A model generated the notes under the pieces. That model did no database searches and was not told the DNA's origin. It saw only the letters and a program-made list of their open reading frames with translations. The position numbers and the translations under genes were made by a program. 64,000 nucleotides of DNA from Eukaryota sp. TZLM1-RC (taxonomy: Eukaryota; Metamonada: BaSk clade). The stretch covers positions 1,116,001-1,180,000 of the forward strand of contig JAUPSS010000005.1 of assembly GCA_040285825.1 (NCBI GenBank), given 5' to 3'. Shown piece by piece: positions 1 to 10,639 of the stretch (within the stretch, counting starts at the first letter, position 1; every line of letters starts with the position of its first letter).

Positions 1-905
1 ACAAATTTTTGTAAAAACAAAAAAACGATATATAATATTGACAACAATTATTTAATAAGTGGTGTAAAACACCACATGGTGGATGAGAAACATCAATTCC
101 CTTTTGAACAATTGAAGAAAAAACAATATAGTTAGCAAACAACAGTTTCTCAATAAAATAGATCAAATAAACATAGGTTAAATCAAAATATACATTATAA
201 AAAAACAAAAAAAACTCATTCAATAAAATCAGCAATATTACTACTTAATACAGTTGAAGTATTGTGAAAGCAAAAAAGTTAAATCAAATGGTGTTTGTAA
301 ATAGTCACACAAAAATTACACAAGAAGAGAAGCTAAATGTATAAAATAAATGTAAATATATGAGACAATAACAAATTCTTCATTAAATTTCTCTCCATGT
401 AATTATCAAGTATCGACTGCTGTGTCCTAATGATTATTTGGTGGAATTCTTCTTCTTAAAAAAGGAGTTCTTGTAGGAGCAGATTTGTGCGAAAGGCAAA
501 ACGTTTCCTCTAAATAACACAATGAACACAACAACCAATTAAACAGACCACCTAGCAGTGAGCCTCTCCATAAAGGTGCTTTGGTGTGTATGTCGTTGAT
601 GATTGATAATTATGAGTGGATTTTCACCCAGTATTCAAAACTGCAAACACTGCAATCCTTCCTAAAATCTTCCCTTTCAGTTCTCCTTATTTCTACTCCT
701 GTTAGGCTATTTGTCCAATACCATGTTATGTCATTAAACCATCCTGTTCAGCTTTCCTCTTAGTTATGTTCTTTACAAATGGCTTTGACTGTTCGATTCT
801 GCTTAACTCCTTATTCTGTTGTCGCTGATGTCTTGCTTGGCCTGTGTCACCTATTGTCACTCTTGATTCATTTGAATCCATCACCTTTGGCTCATACATT
901 TGAAG
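1..905. other. AT-rich stretch without a supported gene
   Basis: Only short open frames that need non-ATG starts or overlap each other are present (for example 581-763 and 779-967). None shows a recognisable domain or a conserved-looking composition. The stretch ends where the RCC1-gene duplicate begins. Confidence 0.5.
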
Positions 906-1241
906 AAGTGGGGTTGTTTTCCGAAGAACGTCCCAATTGGAAGTACACATTGCTTCCCCATGCTTAAATGGAGCCAAAGACGTCCATCACTATCGAATGT
1001 GATCTACCAGTGGCTCATAAGTTTGGAGCGAATGTAACACCTTGAACACTGATCATCGTGTTTCTATCATTGCCAGTGCCGTCTCCAAGCTGTCCTAAAG
1101 TTAAAAAGTAGTAGAAAGTCGATACCGAAATGGTTATGCCCATATGAACGAAGCTGTCCGTTCCGTACCACTAGAAAGTTGAAATACTTTGATGAAAAGA
1201 AAGAAGCGCCATTGGATTGATGTACCTGAACAGGTTCTCAT
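906..1241 (-). pseudogene. Duplicated fragment of the RCC1 membrane-protein gene
   Basis: This segment matches 55618-55950 in the same orientation with only scattered substitutions, from the block GTTTTCCGAAGAACGTCCC to the block around CCTGAACAGGTTCT. The source lies inside the eight-exon RCC1 gene on the minus strand. The copy keeps the counterpart of that gene's 31-nt intron D, so it arose by DNA-level duplication and not through spliced mRNA. It has no start or end of its own, and the substitution at 955 turns a codon into a stop on the coding strand. Similarity stops abruptly on both sides, and I see no transposon ends. Confidence 0.85.
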
Positions 1242-1584
1242 CAAGATACAATGGTCACAACCGAGAGGAGAGTAGACATAGAACAATTAAGACACTTGTT
1301 ACCAGAAGCATTTTAATTTTGCTCTCACCGGGAATTGGCAGTTATATTAACTTAATGAGCAAAGCAGTATTTAATTTAGAAAAGCCTACGATTTGAATTT
1401 CACCACAACTGATCTCTGCAGTTGTCAATTAAGATACTTTTTACGCTTTCATATAAGATTTAAAAGTTTTGCTTGTTTGGTTTTCTCTTTGAAATAAGTT
1501 TGTATTCCAGATAACTTCTTATTTATTGTTGCTTAGTATTGTTCTTATCGGCCATCTTATGTCTTACTAGAGTTTGACTAGATT
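1242..1584. other. No feature seen
   Basis: AT-rich sequence between the RCC1 duplicate and the inverted dispersed repeat. There is no open frame of useful length. Confidence 0.4.
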
Positions 1585-1745
1585 CATTTTTTGTTATCAA
1601 TTTCAGAGTTTCTATCCAATATTGAGAGTAATTTTCCTTATGGGGAGTCTCTGTTCATAAATACATAGAAGACTGAGTAATCGTCAGTCATGCAGTTTTT
1701 AACTGTGTGAGCTTGATTACGGTCATGAAAGATCTGATAACGTGT
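1585..1745 (+). repeat. Dispersed repeat, copy 1 (inverted relative to 16190-16350)
   Basis: This segment is similar to the reverse complement of about 16190-16350. Long shared blocks include AATTTCAGAGTTTCTA, TCTCTGTTCATAAATACAT, and a block containing CATGCAGTTTTTAACTGTG followed by AGCTTGATTACGGTCA. Divergence is moderate, roughly one difference in seven by eye. It could be a transposon end, a non-coding RNA gene family or a remnant of an untranslated region; the sequence does not decide. Confidence 0.75.
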
Positions 1746-2566
1746 GTCTGTATAGTATGTAGGTTTTTAGATCTTTGTAAGTTTATTGAAAAAATTGCTT
1801 TTACTCTTTGAATTTTTTTCTTGAAGTGGTCTACTCCTACAATACTATGTTTTTTTGATATCGTAAGTTGGGAATTTACAATTACAGAGAGGCAGTTGAT
1901 GATAACATGATCAGGATTAGATCTCCTAATTTCAGTTAAGAAGTAGTATAATCAGGCATTCGTATTTTGTTCCTCTCTACATTTGCCAATTTTTAATTTT
2001 CTAGCAATAACCCCTCTAAAGTCATGATGTGTTTGTTGACTGATGCTTTAGCATCATTTTCAGGAGTGCTTAATCTGTGGGATAGAATCACTTCCACCTT
2101 TTCACAAATTTTTTCCTTCCACCTTTTGCGGATAGCAGTTCTGAGGTATTTGAAGTTACACCTTTTTTTGAATTTTTTATCAATAATTTCTCGGCTGACC
2201 CTGAAAGTTTACGTCGATTCTGTTTTGCAGATAGATTTGACGGTTAACTTTTAATGAACTCCTTGAATGTTACATTTTGTTCTAGATTATTTGGTACAGA
2301 AGTTGAATCACCGCAATGTGAATGACTACTTTTGTGCAGGTTTTTTGGTTTTCTAGTAGCCTTTGAGGTAGTTTTCTGCTTTTCCCTGGCTGAGTAAAAA
2401 GTTCTTGTCTTACAATTTATTGTTTAGGTCCGAGAACAAATATACTACACACAGATCATTTTTGACCGTAACCAACTTCAAAAGGTCAAAAACTAGAAAA
2501 GATTACCCAATGGTTATATATTTAAAAATTAAGACTCTGAATAAGGACAAATCCATATCAAAATAT
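1746..2566. other. No supported gene
   Basis: The longest open frame (2024-2254) has a hydrophobic, low-complexity product with no recognisable motif. I treat the stretch as non-coding. Confidence 0.4.
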
Positions 2567-2687
2567 TGATGCTTTACGTGTGGTGAGTAACAATAAAGAA
2601 TAATAAGGTGTTTATTAAATTTCACTGGCCCTTATAAAGGCCATCACTAGTGAAGTCTATACTAGACTAAATGTCCACAGTACAACA
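2567..2687 (-). repeat. Probable 3' LTR of a Ty3/gypsy fragment
   Basis: Read on the minus strand, the chromodomain frame is followed by a purine-rich tract (GGGAGGGAAAAGGTGG), like a polypurine tract, and then TGTTGTACTGTGGAC. A sequence ending GCATCA lies about 121 bases further on. The start (TGTTG) and end (GCATCA) match the LTR ends of the element at 12.2-15.0 kb. A TATA-like CCTTTATAAGG lies inside. The matching left LTR is not in the window. Confidence 0.55.
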
Positions 2688-3200
2688 CCACCTTTTCCCT
2701 CCCTTGGATCTCGTACGAGAACTATGAGAATTAATTACAGGGGAATTAGTCTTAGATTTAGAATCGGAATTCATTTTCCGTTTCCTGGTAGTGCAAGCAC
2801 CAAGGGTACCGAAATATGATTGGTATGCCTCGGTGCTTTTGACGTCAGCAACCGGAACAGACGATGTCTCGCCGCCATACCAAACTGTGGTGAAATAAGG
2901 AACTTTATTATCATTCGAGTCTATAAAATCGAAGTGATCTATAATCTTAATAATTACAGATTCTTCCATATCACCGGCAGCAATGTTCTTATGCCAATCT
3001 ATATCTTCTTTAGGGAAGTCAGAGAGGTATAGCTTACAATCATTAGTGCTAGCCATAGACGTCGAATCAGCGACAAGATTCTTGAGTAATAAACATTTTT
3101 TAGATTTCACTTCGTCAATAAGAAAAGGGCCAGCGAAGCAACCATGGAGTTTACCATTTGTTCCGGTTCAAAATTCAACAACACATGTGATCTATGATTG
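2667..3200 (-). pseudogene. Ty3/gypsy integrase C-terminus with chromodomain (fragment)
   Basis: The minus-strand product aligns by eye with the C-terminal part of the element at 14269-14907. Shared features are the GPFLIDE...LLLKNL block after integrase, then AAGD, then a chromodomain-like stretch containing VWYGGETS against QWFGGETTD. A short basic tail (RTRSKGGK) follows. The upstream part (3110-3200) is in another frame or interrupted, so only the 3' end survives. In chromoviruses this domain is thought to steer integration by binding modified histones; that role is family knowledge. Confidence 0.8.
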
Positions 3201-3568
3201 TCAAGGAACAAGAATGATCTGACTTCATTGGGCATTAATCCTCTAATCTAGTACATGTTCGTACATAAAGCTTGTTTGTGTTCATAGTTCAGCAAAAAGA
3301 ATCCATTATTGAATCCAAATCAACTTGGCGTCAACACAGTTTTTACCACAACAATTGTTCTTATATCTTGATACTGATACTAAGAAAAGCGAGTCCTTAT
3401 CCAGAATGGTACATAGACATGGTCACTTTTGTGCACAATCATCACCCGTCACACAACATGTCCATATACCCACAATAAGAGTTTAGTTCAAGACGCTCTA
3501 CTTTTAGTGCTGAACTCACTGAGTTCAGCAGTGTACATGATTTAATCAAAATTTCCTGCTGACCAAAT
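3201..3568. other. No supported gene
   Basis: Short frames without recognisable motifs lie between the Ty3 fragment and the MULE remnant. The DNA-binding N-terminus expected for the MULE may have decayed here, but I cannot trace it. Confidence 0.35.
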
Positions 3569-5010
3569 AGTCGACTTCTTCAAACTGAATGATTTTAACT
3601 GCTGTATTGTTGCACAAGACATTCATAACCTGAAAGGTGCTGTTTCCGATGCTTTAGGATTGAATCTATCTGCAGAAAAACTTATCTCGTATTTGCACCA
3701 AAAGTTTTTTATGATACGATTATTGTGGACACAGAAAGACCTGTGACTCGCTTTTTATTCGTAGATATAAAATTATTGAAGTTTTATGAAAAGTTTCATA
3801 CAGTTGTCCAAATTGATTGGACTTATAAAAACAGAGGTTAATTAATTACCGAATTTGGTCATTGCAGGCACAACTCCCACGTTTATGACTCATTATGTTG
3901 GATCTTGTTGCATGAAATCGGAAACTACTGTTGATTATTCATGTTAGGAGTAGCTAAACCTGACTTTCCCTTTTAGCAAAGTGCATCATGTCATCATGTT
4001 TAGTGCACGAAAAGCAACATTCATGAATTATTTCACAGTTACGTAGTAGTTGTCCAGTTATTCCAGAAGTATTTGTATTCGATCACGAACAGTTGTTGAA
4101 AAATTCTTTCACAGATATTTATCCAGAAAGTCATTAAGTACTCTGTTTATGGCACATTTGCCAAAATATTCAGCGACATTGTCAGAAGAAATTGGGCTCC
4201 AACTCCGAATTTAATTACTTTATGAACAAATTCCTGAGAATGGTGAATGAATCTAATAAGGATCTACATAATACTGCTTATGAAGAATTTCTCGCCAAAT
4301 TAAACAATGTGCCTGATGTTCAACAATATGTGAAGAACGAGTGAATGACTAGAAGAGAGTCGTTTGTTAAATGTTTTTTTACACGGTCGAGATTGCTTGG
4401 ACCAAACAACTTCCTCCAGAGTAGAGTCAGGTCACCGTGTGATGAAGCGAGACCTTAAATTAATCAACGTCAGTTCGGACAAAATGTCAATAAAATTGCT
4501 AAGTTCATCACGAAGCAGTTGGAAAAAATATCACGTTCATTTGAGATGAAAAATGTAGCAGCATGGTTTTTCGAAAGAATTCATGGAAAGGTATCTCATG
4601 TCATAATCAAAAAGACGGCGGAAGTTGTGAGAATTGTAACAGAAACTCCTGATGAGCTTCAAGTGTGTGTAAAAGAGTTTATGGCGAAGACAAGTCCTTG
4701 TTGTTCCTTGTTGTAAGCAAATGCAGTTATTGAAAGAACGTAAGCTTTTGGACACAACCATGTATCACCATCACTGGTATCTCAAAGATCCGACAGCAGA
4801 ACAGATAACTACTGAACAACGGAGATTATCCAGCCTTCTTCCTCCAACAGTTGCATGAGCAAGGGAAACACCTAGAACCAACAACTCTGAAGAAAGCCAA
4901 ACCAATGGTTCTTTTGAAGGCACAGCAACCCAAGGAATTATCACGAGATGTGGTCTGTGTCAAAATCCAGGACATACACGAAGAGGTTGTCCTTTCAGAG
5001 AACAACTGGA
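3569..5010 (+). pseudogene. Decayed Mutator-like (MULE) transposase
   Basis: Piecing frames together gives a degenerate FAR1/MULE transposase. Visible landmarks in order are: a stretch with FLFVD and then QIDWTYKN (the first catalytic Asp region, usually DxTYKTN) at about 3740-3835; FVFDHEQL and LCLWHICQN (second Asp region and the typical WH motif) at about 4070-4165; the SRVESGH motif at about 4415-4435; and a zinc knuckle with the pattern CGLCQNPGHTRRGC at about 4950-4990. Many stops and frame changes interrupt it. The family excises and inserts DNA using a DDE catalytic triad. No terminal inverted repeats were identified. It is a different lineage from the transposase at 8.8-10.6 kb, which ends in a SWIM finger and has no such knuckle. 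Confidence 0.82.
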
Positions 5011-5894
5011 GCAGATGGTACAACAATCTTCAATCAATCAGTAGATTTAATGAATACATAAACAATTATGAACAAAAATATACTCAAGCTACAACATTTA
5101 AGCAGAAAAAATGGTTTGAACAAGTTCAGAATTGGAAGTGAAAATACGGTTTGTGAAATTCAATTAAGGTACATTCCCCCTACAAATCCCCCTAGTGATT
5201 CATAACCTTTTTCAAAAAAACATCTCCTACTATGTCTAACTACTTTGACGACTCCTTTGGACAAGAAACTGCTCTGTCATACAGCAACGGATCTTGAAGA
5301 CACTGTGCCTACCACAAAACGCAGAGAACTCTTCTTTGATGACTTGGATTCTGATGTTACTGATTGAGAAGAGGATAATTCTGTCCAATTTTTTCCCAAT
5401 TCATTAAACTTTTCCTTGATTGATCAAGAAGGATTTGCCGTTGCTTGTTTTAAAATTTGTTACGCTCCGTACAAAGGTACAGACAATTTCTTTTGCGATG
5501 AACTCTTGACTATTTACTTTCGAGATGACGAAGCTGTAGTCAGTGAAGATTCTTCAAGGAGCCAATCAACTTACTACATATTACTGCTTTCGGTCTAATT
5601 GATTTTAATGCAGAACATTTTGAATTTACAGCGAAAATAAAAAAAACACCTCTTTGGAAACAAGACTATACGATCATCAACTAGAAGCTCAACAACAACA
5701 AAATTTGCGCGTTATTAGTATCGAAAGTCTTCAGAGCATGCACAGTACACTGAGCATGTCGACTCAAGGTTGGGTTGAGTTCGAAATGTTTCATGAAAGC
5801 AACAAAATTGCTGATTTCTCTATTGTTCCTGGAGGTGTGCTCAGATTCAAAATGTTGAAGAGATCCAAATACGACTTTGAGGTAGAGATGGGCA

Positions 5895-6045
5895 TCGTCC
5901 GGACTAATCGGACTACGAACTACGGACTAGACTATTTTGAAACTAAACGGACGACCTACGGACTAGACTAGCCAATCAACGGACGAGAAACGAACGAACT
6001 AATCTCTAGTTCTTAGTTCGATTGAATGCACTACGGACTACGTCA
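5895..6045. repeat. hAT left subterminal repeats
   Basis: Several direct copies of a motif like CTACGGACTAGACTA, with variants CGGACTACGAAC and CGGACGACCTACGGAC, are packed behind the left terminus. The same motif fills the right end. Such clusters are usually transposase-binding sites in hAT elements. Confidence 0.85.
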
Positions 6046-6243
6046 TGAAACAACTCAGTTGACAATATATTTTATTAACCACATGGAGAAATATCAACGT
6101 TCCCTTCTTTGATAAGAAAGTGTGAGAGAAACACATTCTTAACCACATTCTTTATCCAATCAACATCAAACCACACTAAAGCTGGATAACATACATAAAG
6201 TTATACATGTTCTACAGAAAAACCAATAAATTGCTATCAATGA

Positions 6244-6747
6244 CTAATCAAGTTCTAGCTGCCAGCCATTGCCAATCCAAGATTTCAAAGAGACTAGCAC
6301 TCTCATGTTCAAGGGGGACAATCTACTTCTTCTGCTTCTCGCGATGTCTCCTGCTACAGAAAACAAACTTTCTGATGGCATGGATGTAGCTTGAATAGAG
6401 AGGTAATCTCTCGCTGCCTTTGCTAGACATGGAAACCGTGATGAATTGATCTTCCACCATCCTAGTGGATCTGTTTCCCAAGCTACAACTGGTTCACTTC
6501 CGTAGATCACCAATTCATGCACAGTTATACCTAGAAATGATTGTTGAGATCGAGAAGTCCAACAATCCACAGTCAAGGAAACCGAAGTGGAATGCTGACG
6601 TATGTAAGTCAGTATTTTCAGCTTCATTTTTCGATAAGACTTAACCAATTTACGTTGAGCTGTTCTGCGAGACATCATGACTGCTTCATCACAATAAAAT
6701 CTCAGAAGTTTGCGTAAACTCTTAGATTCAACTAGAGCTAAAGGCAT
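6244..6747 (-). pseudogene. hAT transposase, catalytic and dimerisation part with central deletion
   Basis: The minus-strand product begins with a region typical of hAT cores (TVDCWTSRSQQSFLGITVH, including the Asp of the first catalytic motif). It then jumps directly to the C-terminal hATC dimerisation region (FPCLAKAARDYLSIQATS, followed by PSESLFSVAG and LSPLNMRVLVSLKSW). About 300 residues of the usual core are missing in between, including later catalytic residues, so the protein should be inactive. The frame overlaps the BED frame by ten bases in a different phase, which points to a one-base frameshift. Confidence 0.9.
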
Positions 6748-7148
6748 CCGCTTTCTATGATAAAAGTCAACAAAAGCTTTGCCGCCAACGCTTTATCGGT
6801 CGATGAAAGACAGCGAGAACCAACAGATAATGGTGCAAGAAGACGTTGTTTGCTGTTTGAGGCAACAATTGTTTCCCATCCATAGTGTTTCGAGTTGAGA
6901 TGGTGTTTCAGTGCGTTTTGTGAACTCTTGTTACTAATTGAGTTTGATGTGGAAGGACAAAGGATACAAATTCGGTTTTGGTTTTCATCTTTAGAGAAGA
7001 GTTGATGACCAATCCAAGTTTGGCGTGGAGACAGAGGGACAAGATCAATTTTAGGCTTATCAACATTGGGTTTTTTGGAAGGAGGAGAAGTCATTAGGTT
7101 GAAAGATGTAAAACAATACGAGAATGCAACAGTGCTGAATGTATTCAT
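6738..7148 (-). pseudogene. hAT transposase N-terminus with BED zinc finger
   Basis: ATG at 7148. A BED-type finger is visible: ICILC (CxxC), then the motif LKHHLNSKHY, with a preceding aromatic-rich stretch (TWIGHQLFSK). BED fingers bind the transposon ends. The frame closes at 6738 after a block (LLTFIIESGCL) that in intact relatives leads directly into the region encoded by the next frame, so the two frames are halves of one protein. Confidence 0.88.
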
Positions 7149-7194
7149 GTATATTTATATAAACAGAAGATTTATTGACGTACTGATTCTATAT

Positions 7195-7400
7195 AAGTAT
7201 AAACGGACGAACTACGGACTAGACTAAGTGATGAGCGGACGAACTACGGACTAGACTAGGTCCAGTTGAATCAACTACGGACTAAACTACAGACTAGTCC
7301 GTAGTCCGCTTAGGAGACTACAGACTAGAATAAAATGAACGAACGAACTACAGACTAGACTAGTTTTTAGTCTAGTTCGTAGTTTAGTCCGAAATTTAGT
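7195..7400. repeat. hAT right subterminal repeats
   Basis: Six or more copies of the CGGACGAACTACGGACTAGACTA-type motif occur here. Some face outward (the form TAGTCTAGTTCGTAGT near 7366-7384), giving both direct and inverted arrangements next to the right terminus. Confidence 0.85.
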
Positions 7401-7654
7401 TTTTTGCCCATCTCTGCTTTGAGGTCTCAATGTTCCATGACCAGATCGTACAATTTATCAAAAGAAAACAAACACAACTTGAAGAAGGGGTCAACTCCTT
7501 TAGAGAGGCTTTGAAAACAAAAAATCATATTGAAATTAGTAATTTTTTCCCATCGATGTTGAACTTTGCTCCGGTTCCCACACAGCTCAATGCTGATGCA
7601 GAGCTCATGTTTGACAGCTGTAGGAATGTCAATGATCCTCTTGCACAGTTTTAG

Positions 7655-8682
7655 TTTTAGAAGAATTAATAAACGATACAAAATTTTAATTATATATTGT
7701 AGGAATCATCAATCCGCTGAAAAATTTCTTCAATCTTACACCGTGCAAATAAGGAGGCTTGTAGTTTCGTTGTCCAATGTAACCAGAGTGATTAAAGAGC
7801 GAGGTACAGTTATAATTACGTAAGCTCTCAAGACAAGAAAAAATGGCACTTGACACCGTCTCTAATTAAGTCTTTTAAGAAGCACACAAGATTTGCTCAG
7901 CTAATTAATTTTTTTCATATGTGAAGTCACATATCCAAACATGTTAATACAAACAATTAGGGGTATTTGACGTGCATTTTTTTCTTTGGCATGAACAGGG
8001 ACGTTCTTTTTAGAATATCCTTTGTTTCGATGAAAATGTTCATTTTGAAGACTCAATTCGTCAATAAATAGTGGATGAAATCAAATAATAGGTACCACTT
8101 CTTTCAAAGGAAATGCTTCAAAGTTACAATGCAGACTCTCTTCACACTTATAGAGGACTGATGATGCAACTTTTGATGAGCAGTAGTGATGATGGGGCGA
8201 TGAATAATATGGATTAGAAATGCTGTTGCCAATAAAGGAGCATTAATAACAGTGAATTGTTCAGCGTTTGAACATCAGTAAACAATACATCCTCAAAATG
8301 GTAAATCATCCAGAGTAATTTTTTACTATATAAATTAGTCCAGACAAATTACACCGTTTATTGTAGTTTGTGAAAACTTATTTAATGTGTATTTATTGTT
8401 GTTTTCTACAATCTTCCAACAATACAATACAATATTGCCAACATTATATTGGGTACAACAATATATTTATTCTCAAAAAACAAAATGGACAAAAAATAGA
8501 TAAACAAGTTGACTATTGTTTTTTGTTGGTTGTTGTTTCAGAGATTTCAGAAACTGATTAATCATATGCCTTCTAGCAATGCTCCAGGTCCATAATTGTT
8601 GAATTTTGGTAAAATTAAATCAACTATTGGACAGTCTGCCGAAGTTTTTGACAATCGCACCCATTGTTTCAATAAAATTTGA
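7655..8682. other. No supported gene
   Basis: AT-rich flank between the interrupted gene and the second MULE. One terminal inverted repeat of that MULE should lie here, but I could not match one by eye to 10640-11200. Confidence 0.4.
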
Positions 8683-8772
8683 GAAATTGACAAAAAAGGA
8701 CCTCTTGTCAACATAAATTTGCAAAAACAGGACCTTCTCCAATTCAACCTTCCACCGGTAAACTTCTTACCA

Positions 8773-10639
8773 ATGACGTCTATAAAATCTTTGACAGACT
8801 TCCGCCTTTCTTTAAGCAATACATTCCCTAGTAAAGAACTACTGTTGGCAGCAATTGAAGACTACTGTGTTCCCGTAAACGCCGTCAACATTCAAAAGAA
8901 GAACACAAAATCAAACTGTATCGTAAGATCTTGTTCTGATTGTTCTTTTTATATCAGAGCAATTATTCCAAAAGGTGGGAGACTCTGGAAGGTGATCATT
9001 GCACGGGAGCATACATGTCTAGGAGAATTAAGCAGCAGCGGTAATGTTCTATCACCTAAAATGATAGCTCGAGATGCTGACCTTCAAAAACGTGTCACCT
9101 TCCGTCCTAAAATAACGCCAAAAGATCTCATTAGTGAAGTCAAAATCTCTAAAGATCAAGATGTCAAGTACTGGACGGCCTATCGTGCTCTCAATCGTGC
9201 AAAGGAACATCTCTTTGGACCTCTTGACTCAAACTTTCAGCTTCTTCCTGCTTATAAAGCCGAGCTTTTGAGATCAAATCCAGACTCAATACTGCATTTC
9301 GAAACTTGTCCACAAACCTCACGATTTCAACGCCTATTCCTCTCGTTTAACTCTACTTTACATAGTATTCGCTTCTGTAGGCCCCTGATCACTCTGGATG
9401 GAATACACTTAACTGGTGATTTTGGTGGTAAATTGCTGGCTGCTTGCACAGTAGATGCGTTAGGTAGAATTTATCCCATTGCCTTTGGTATTTGTGAAAT
9501 AGAAAACGGTAGAGAATGGCGTTTTTTCTTGGAACATCTGCATGCTTTGTTGAGGACACAACTGGTAACAAGTAATTGGACTTCCTTATCTGACCGGCAG
9601 AAGGGTCTGATTGATGATGTGAGCTACATTATCCCCAATCAGTATCATGGTAATTGTGTGAAGCATCTTGCAGATAATGTAGCAAAACGATTAAGAAAGA
9701 AAGCTTTATTGATTAAAGTGTGGGAAACAGCTAGGGCTTTGACAGTTGCAGAATACCAATCCCACTGGGAAGAGATCCGTATTATCTCTTCAAAAGCCAG
9801 TGATTATTTGGCAAAAATTGGACCAGATCATTGGGTAAGCGCGTATTTCCCTGGAGACAGGTATGGTTACTTGACCAGCAATATCTCTGAGTTCCTGAAC
9901 TCCTGGTTATTAACTGTTCGTGAACTCCCTCTACTTTCGATAATGGACGAGCTCAGAAGAAAAATTGGAATTTCGATTCAAGAAAGACGAGATGAGTCCA
10001 AAAGGAGTGACGGAGGGTCGATGGGTATAGTGAAACTAGTCCATGAACAACTGAAGGTCAACGTTTCCAAAGGAAGAAACCTTACGGCCTTGGTTTGTGG
10101 AGATGAAGGACAGGAGAGCATTGAAGTTCGAGACTTTGAGAAAGTGTTCGTTGTAGACTTGAAAGACGGCACCTGTACATGTGGTGAAACGAAATATTGT
10201 GGATATCCTTGTTGTCACCTCGTTGCCGCTTGTGTTTTGAAGAAGAAATCTCCTTTGGAATATACCAGTTGCTACTGTAAGATGGAAAGCCTTGTTAACA
10301 CATATACCATCGGATTAAGACCAATGAGAGGTAGAGACGATTGGGAAATTGATGATGGAATGGAAACAGTTCTTCCTCCTGCTTATATAAAGAGAGTTGG
10401 TAGAAGACGGAAGAAACAATTTCGTAGACAATCAAGAAAGACTGCGAAGAGACAACGGTTAGATGAAGAGGAGCTTGATGCAATACTTAAGGGTGAGTTC
10501 AATTTGTTGTGAAGAAAACGCTGATCTAGATGGAGGAGAGCAAGAGCTACATTATCAGGAAGAGGAGACGATGGAAGCACTGGACTTTGACATCCATGTA
10601 TCTGGATTGTCTCCATTGAATGAGCTGTTACAGTATTGA
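8773..10639 (+). CDS. Mutator-like (MULE) transposase with SWIM finger
   Basis: This is a near-complete transposase. The N-terminal region has the CxxC...HTC pattern of MuDR-type DNA-binding domains (CSDCSF at about residue 55, REHTC at about 75). The MULE catalytic domain contains LDGIHL (first Asp), a conserved AFGICEIEN block, DDVSYI (second Asp) and a downstream Glu in SHWEE. A SWIM zinc finger CTCGETKYCGYPCCH follows at about residue 475. I chose ATG 8773 because the open frame begins at 8683 with no earlier ATG. The frame first closes at 10512. A small intron (10493-10529) would instead extend it through an acidic tail ending at 10639, giving 609 residues. No frameshifts are visible, unlike its neighbours, so it may be recent or still active. 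Confidence 0.85.
10493..10529 (+). other. Candidate 37-nt intron in the MULE transposase
   Basis: It begins GTGAGTTC and ends CTGATCTAG. Removing it replaces a stop with an in-frame 36-codon acidic extension. A 22-nt alternative ending at GTGAAG (10514) keeps the same frame. The longer form resembles the other introns here, which end in a short branch-like motif plus AG. Confidence 0.55.

Larger units (their letters stand above)
5883..7416 (-). mobile_element. hAT-family DNA transposon, internally deleted
   Basis: The element has terminal inverted repeats: TAGAGATGGGCA at the left and, read inward from the right, CAGAGATGGGCA. It is flanked by a perfect 8-bp target duplication CTTTGAGG (5875-5882 and 7417-7424). 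Terminal sequence and 8-bp duplication are both hallmarks of hAT elements. Inside are subterminal repeat clusters at each end and two minus-strand transposase frames. At 1,534 bp it is much shorter than full-length hATs because the central transposase region is missing, so it should depend on a transposase supplied elsewhere. Confidence 0.95.
5232..7654 (+). pseudogene. Decayed gene of unknown function, split by the hAT element
   Basis: An ATG at 5232 starts a frame (MSNYFDDSFGQE) that changes frame near 5295 and again near 5570-5650. The frame entering the hAT at 5882 ends KRSKYDFEV, and the frame leaving it at 7417 resumes as SMFHDQIVQFIK and runs to a TAG just after 7651. One copy of the 8-bp duplication bridges them without a frame change. 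The gene was therefore continuous here before insertion, although frame breaks upstream show it was already decaying or belonged to an older element. I recognise no domain. It lies directly downstream of the MULE remnant and could be that element's accessory gene. Confidence 0.6.

Noticed and set aside
4537-5026. Minus-strand frames across the MULE remnant
   Set aside because: They are shadows of the decayed plus-strand transposase, which shows ordered family motifs.
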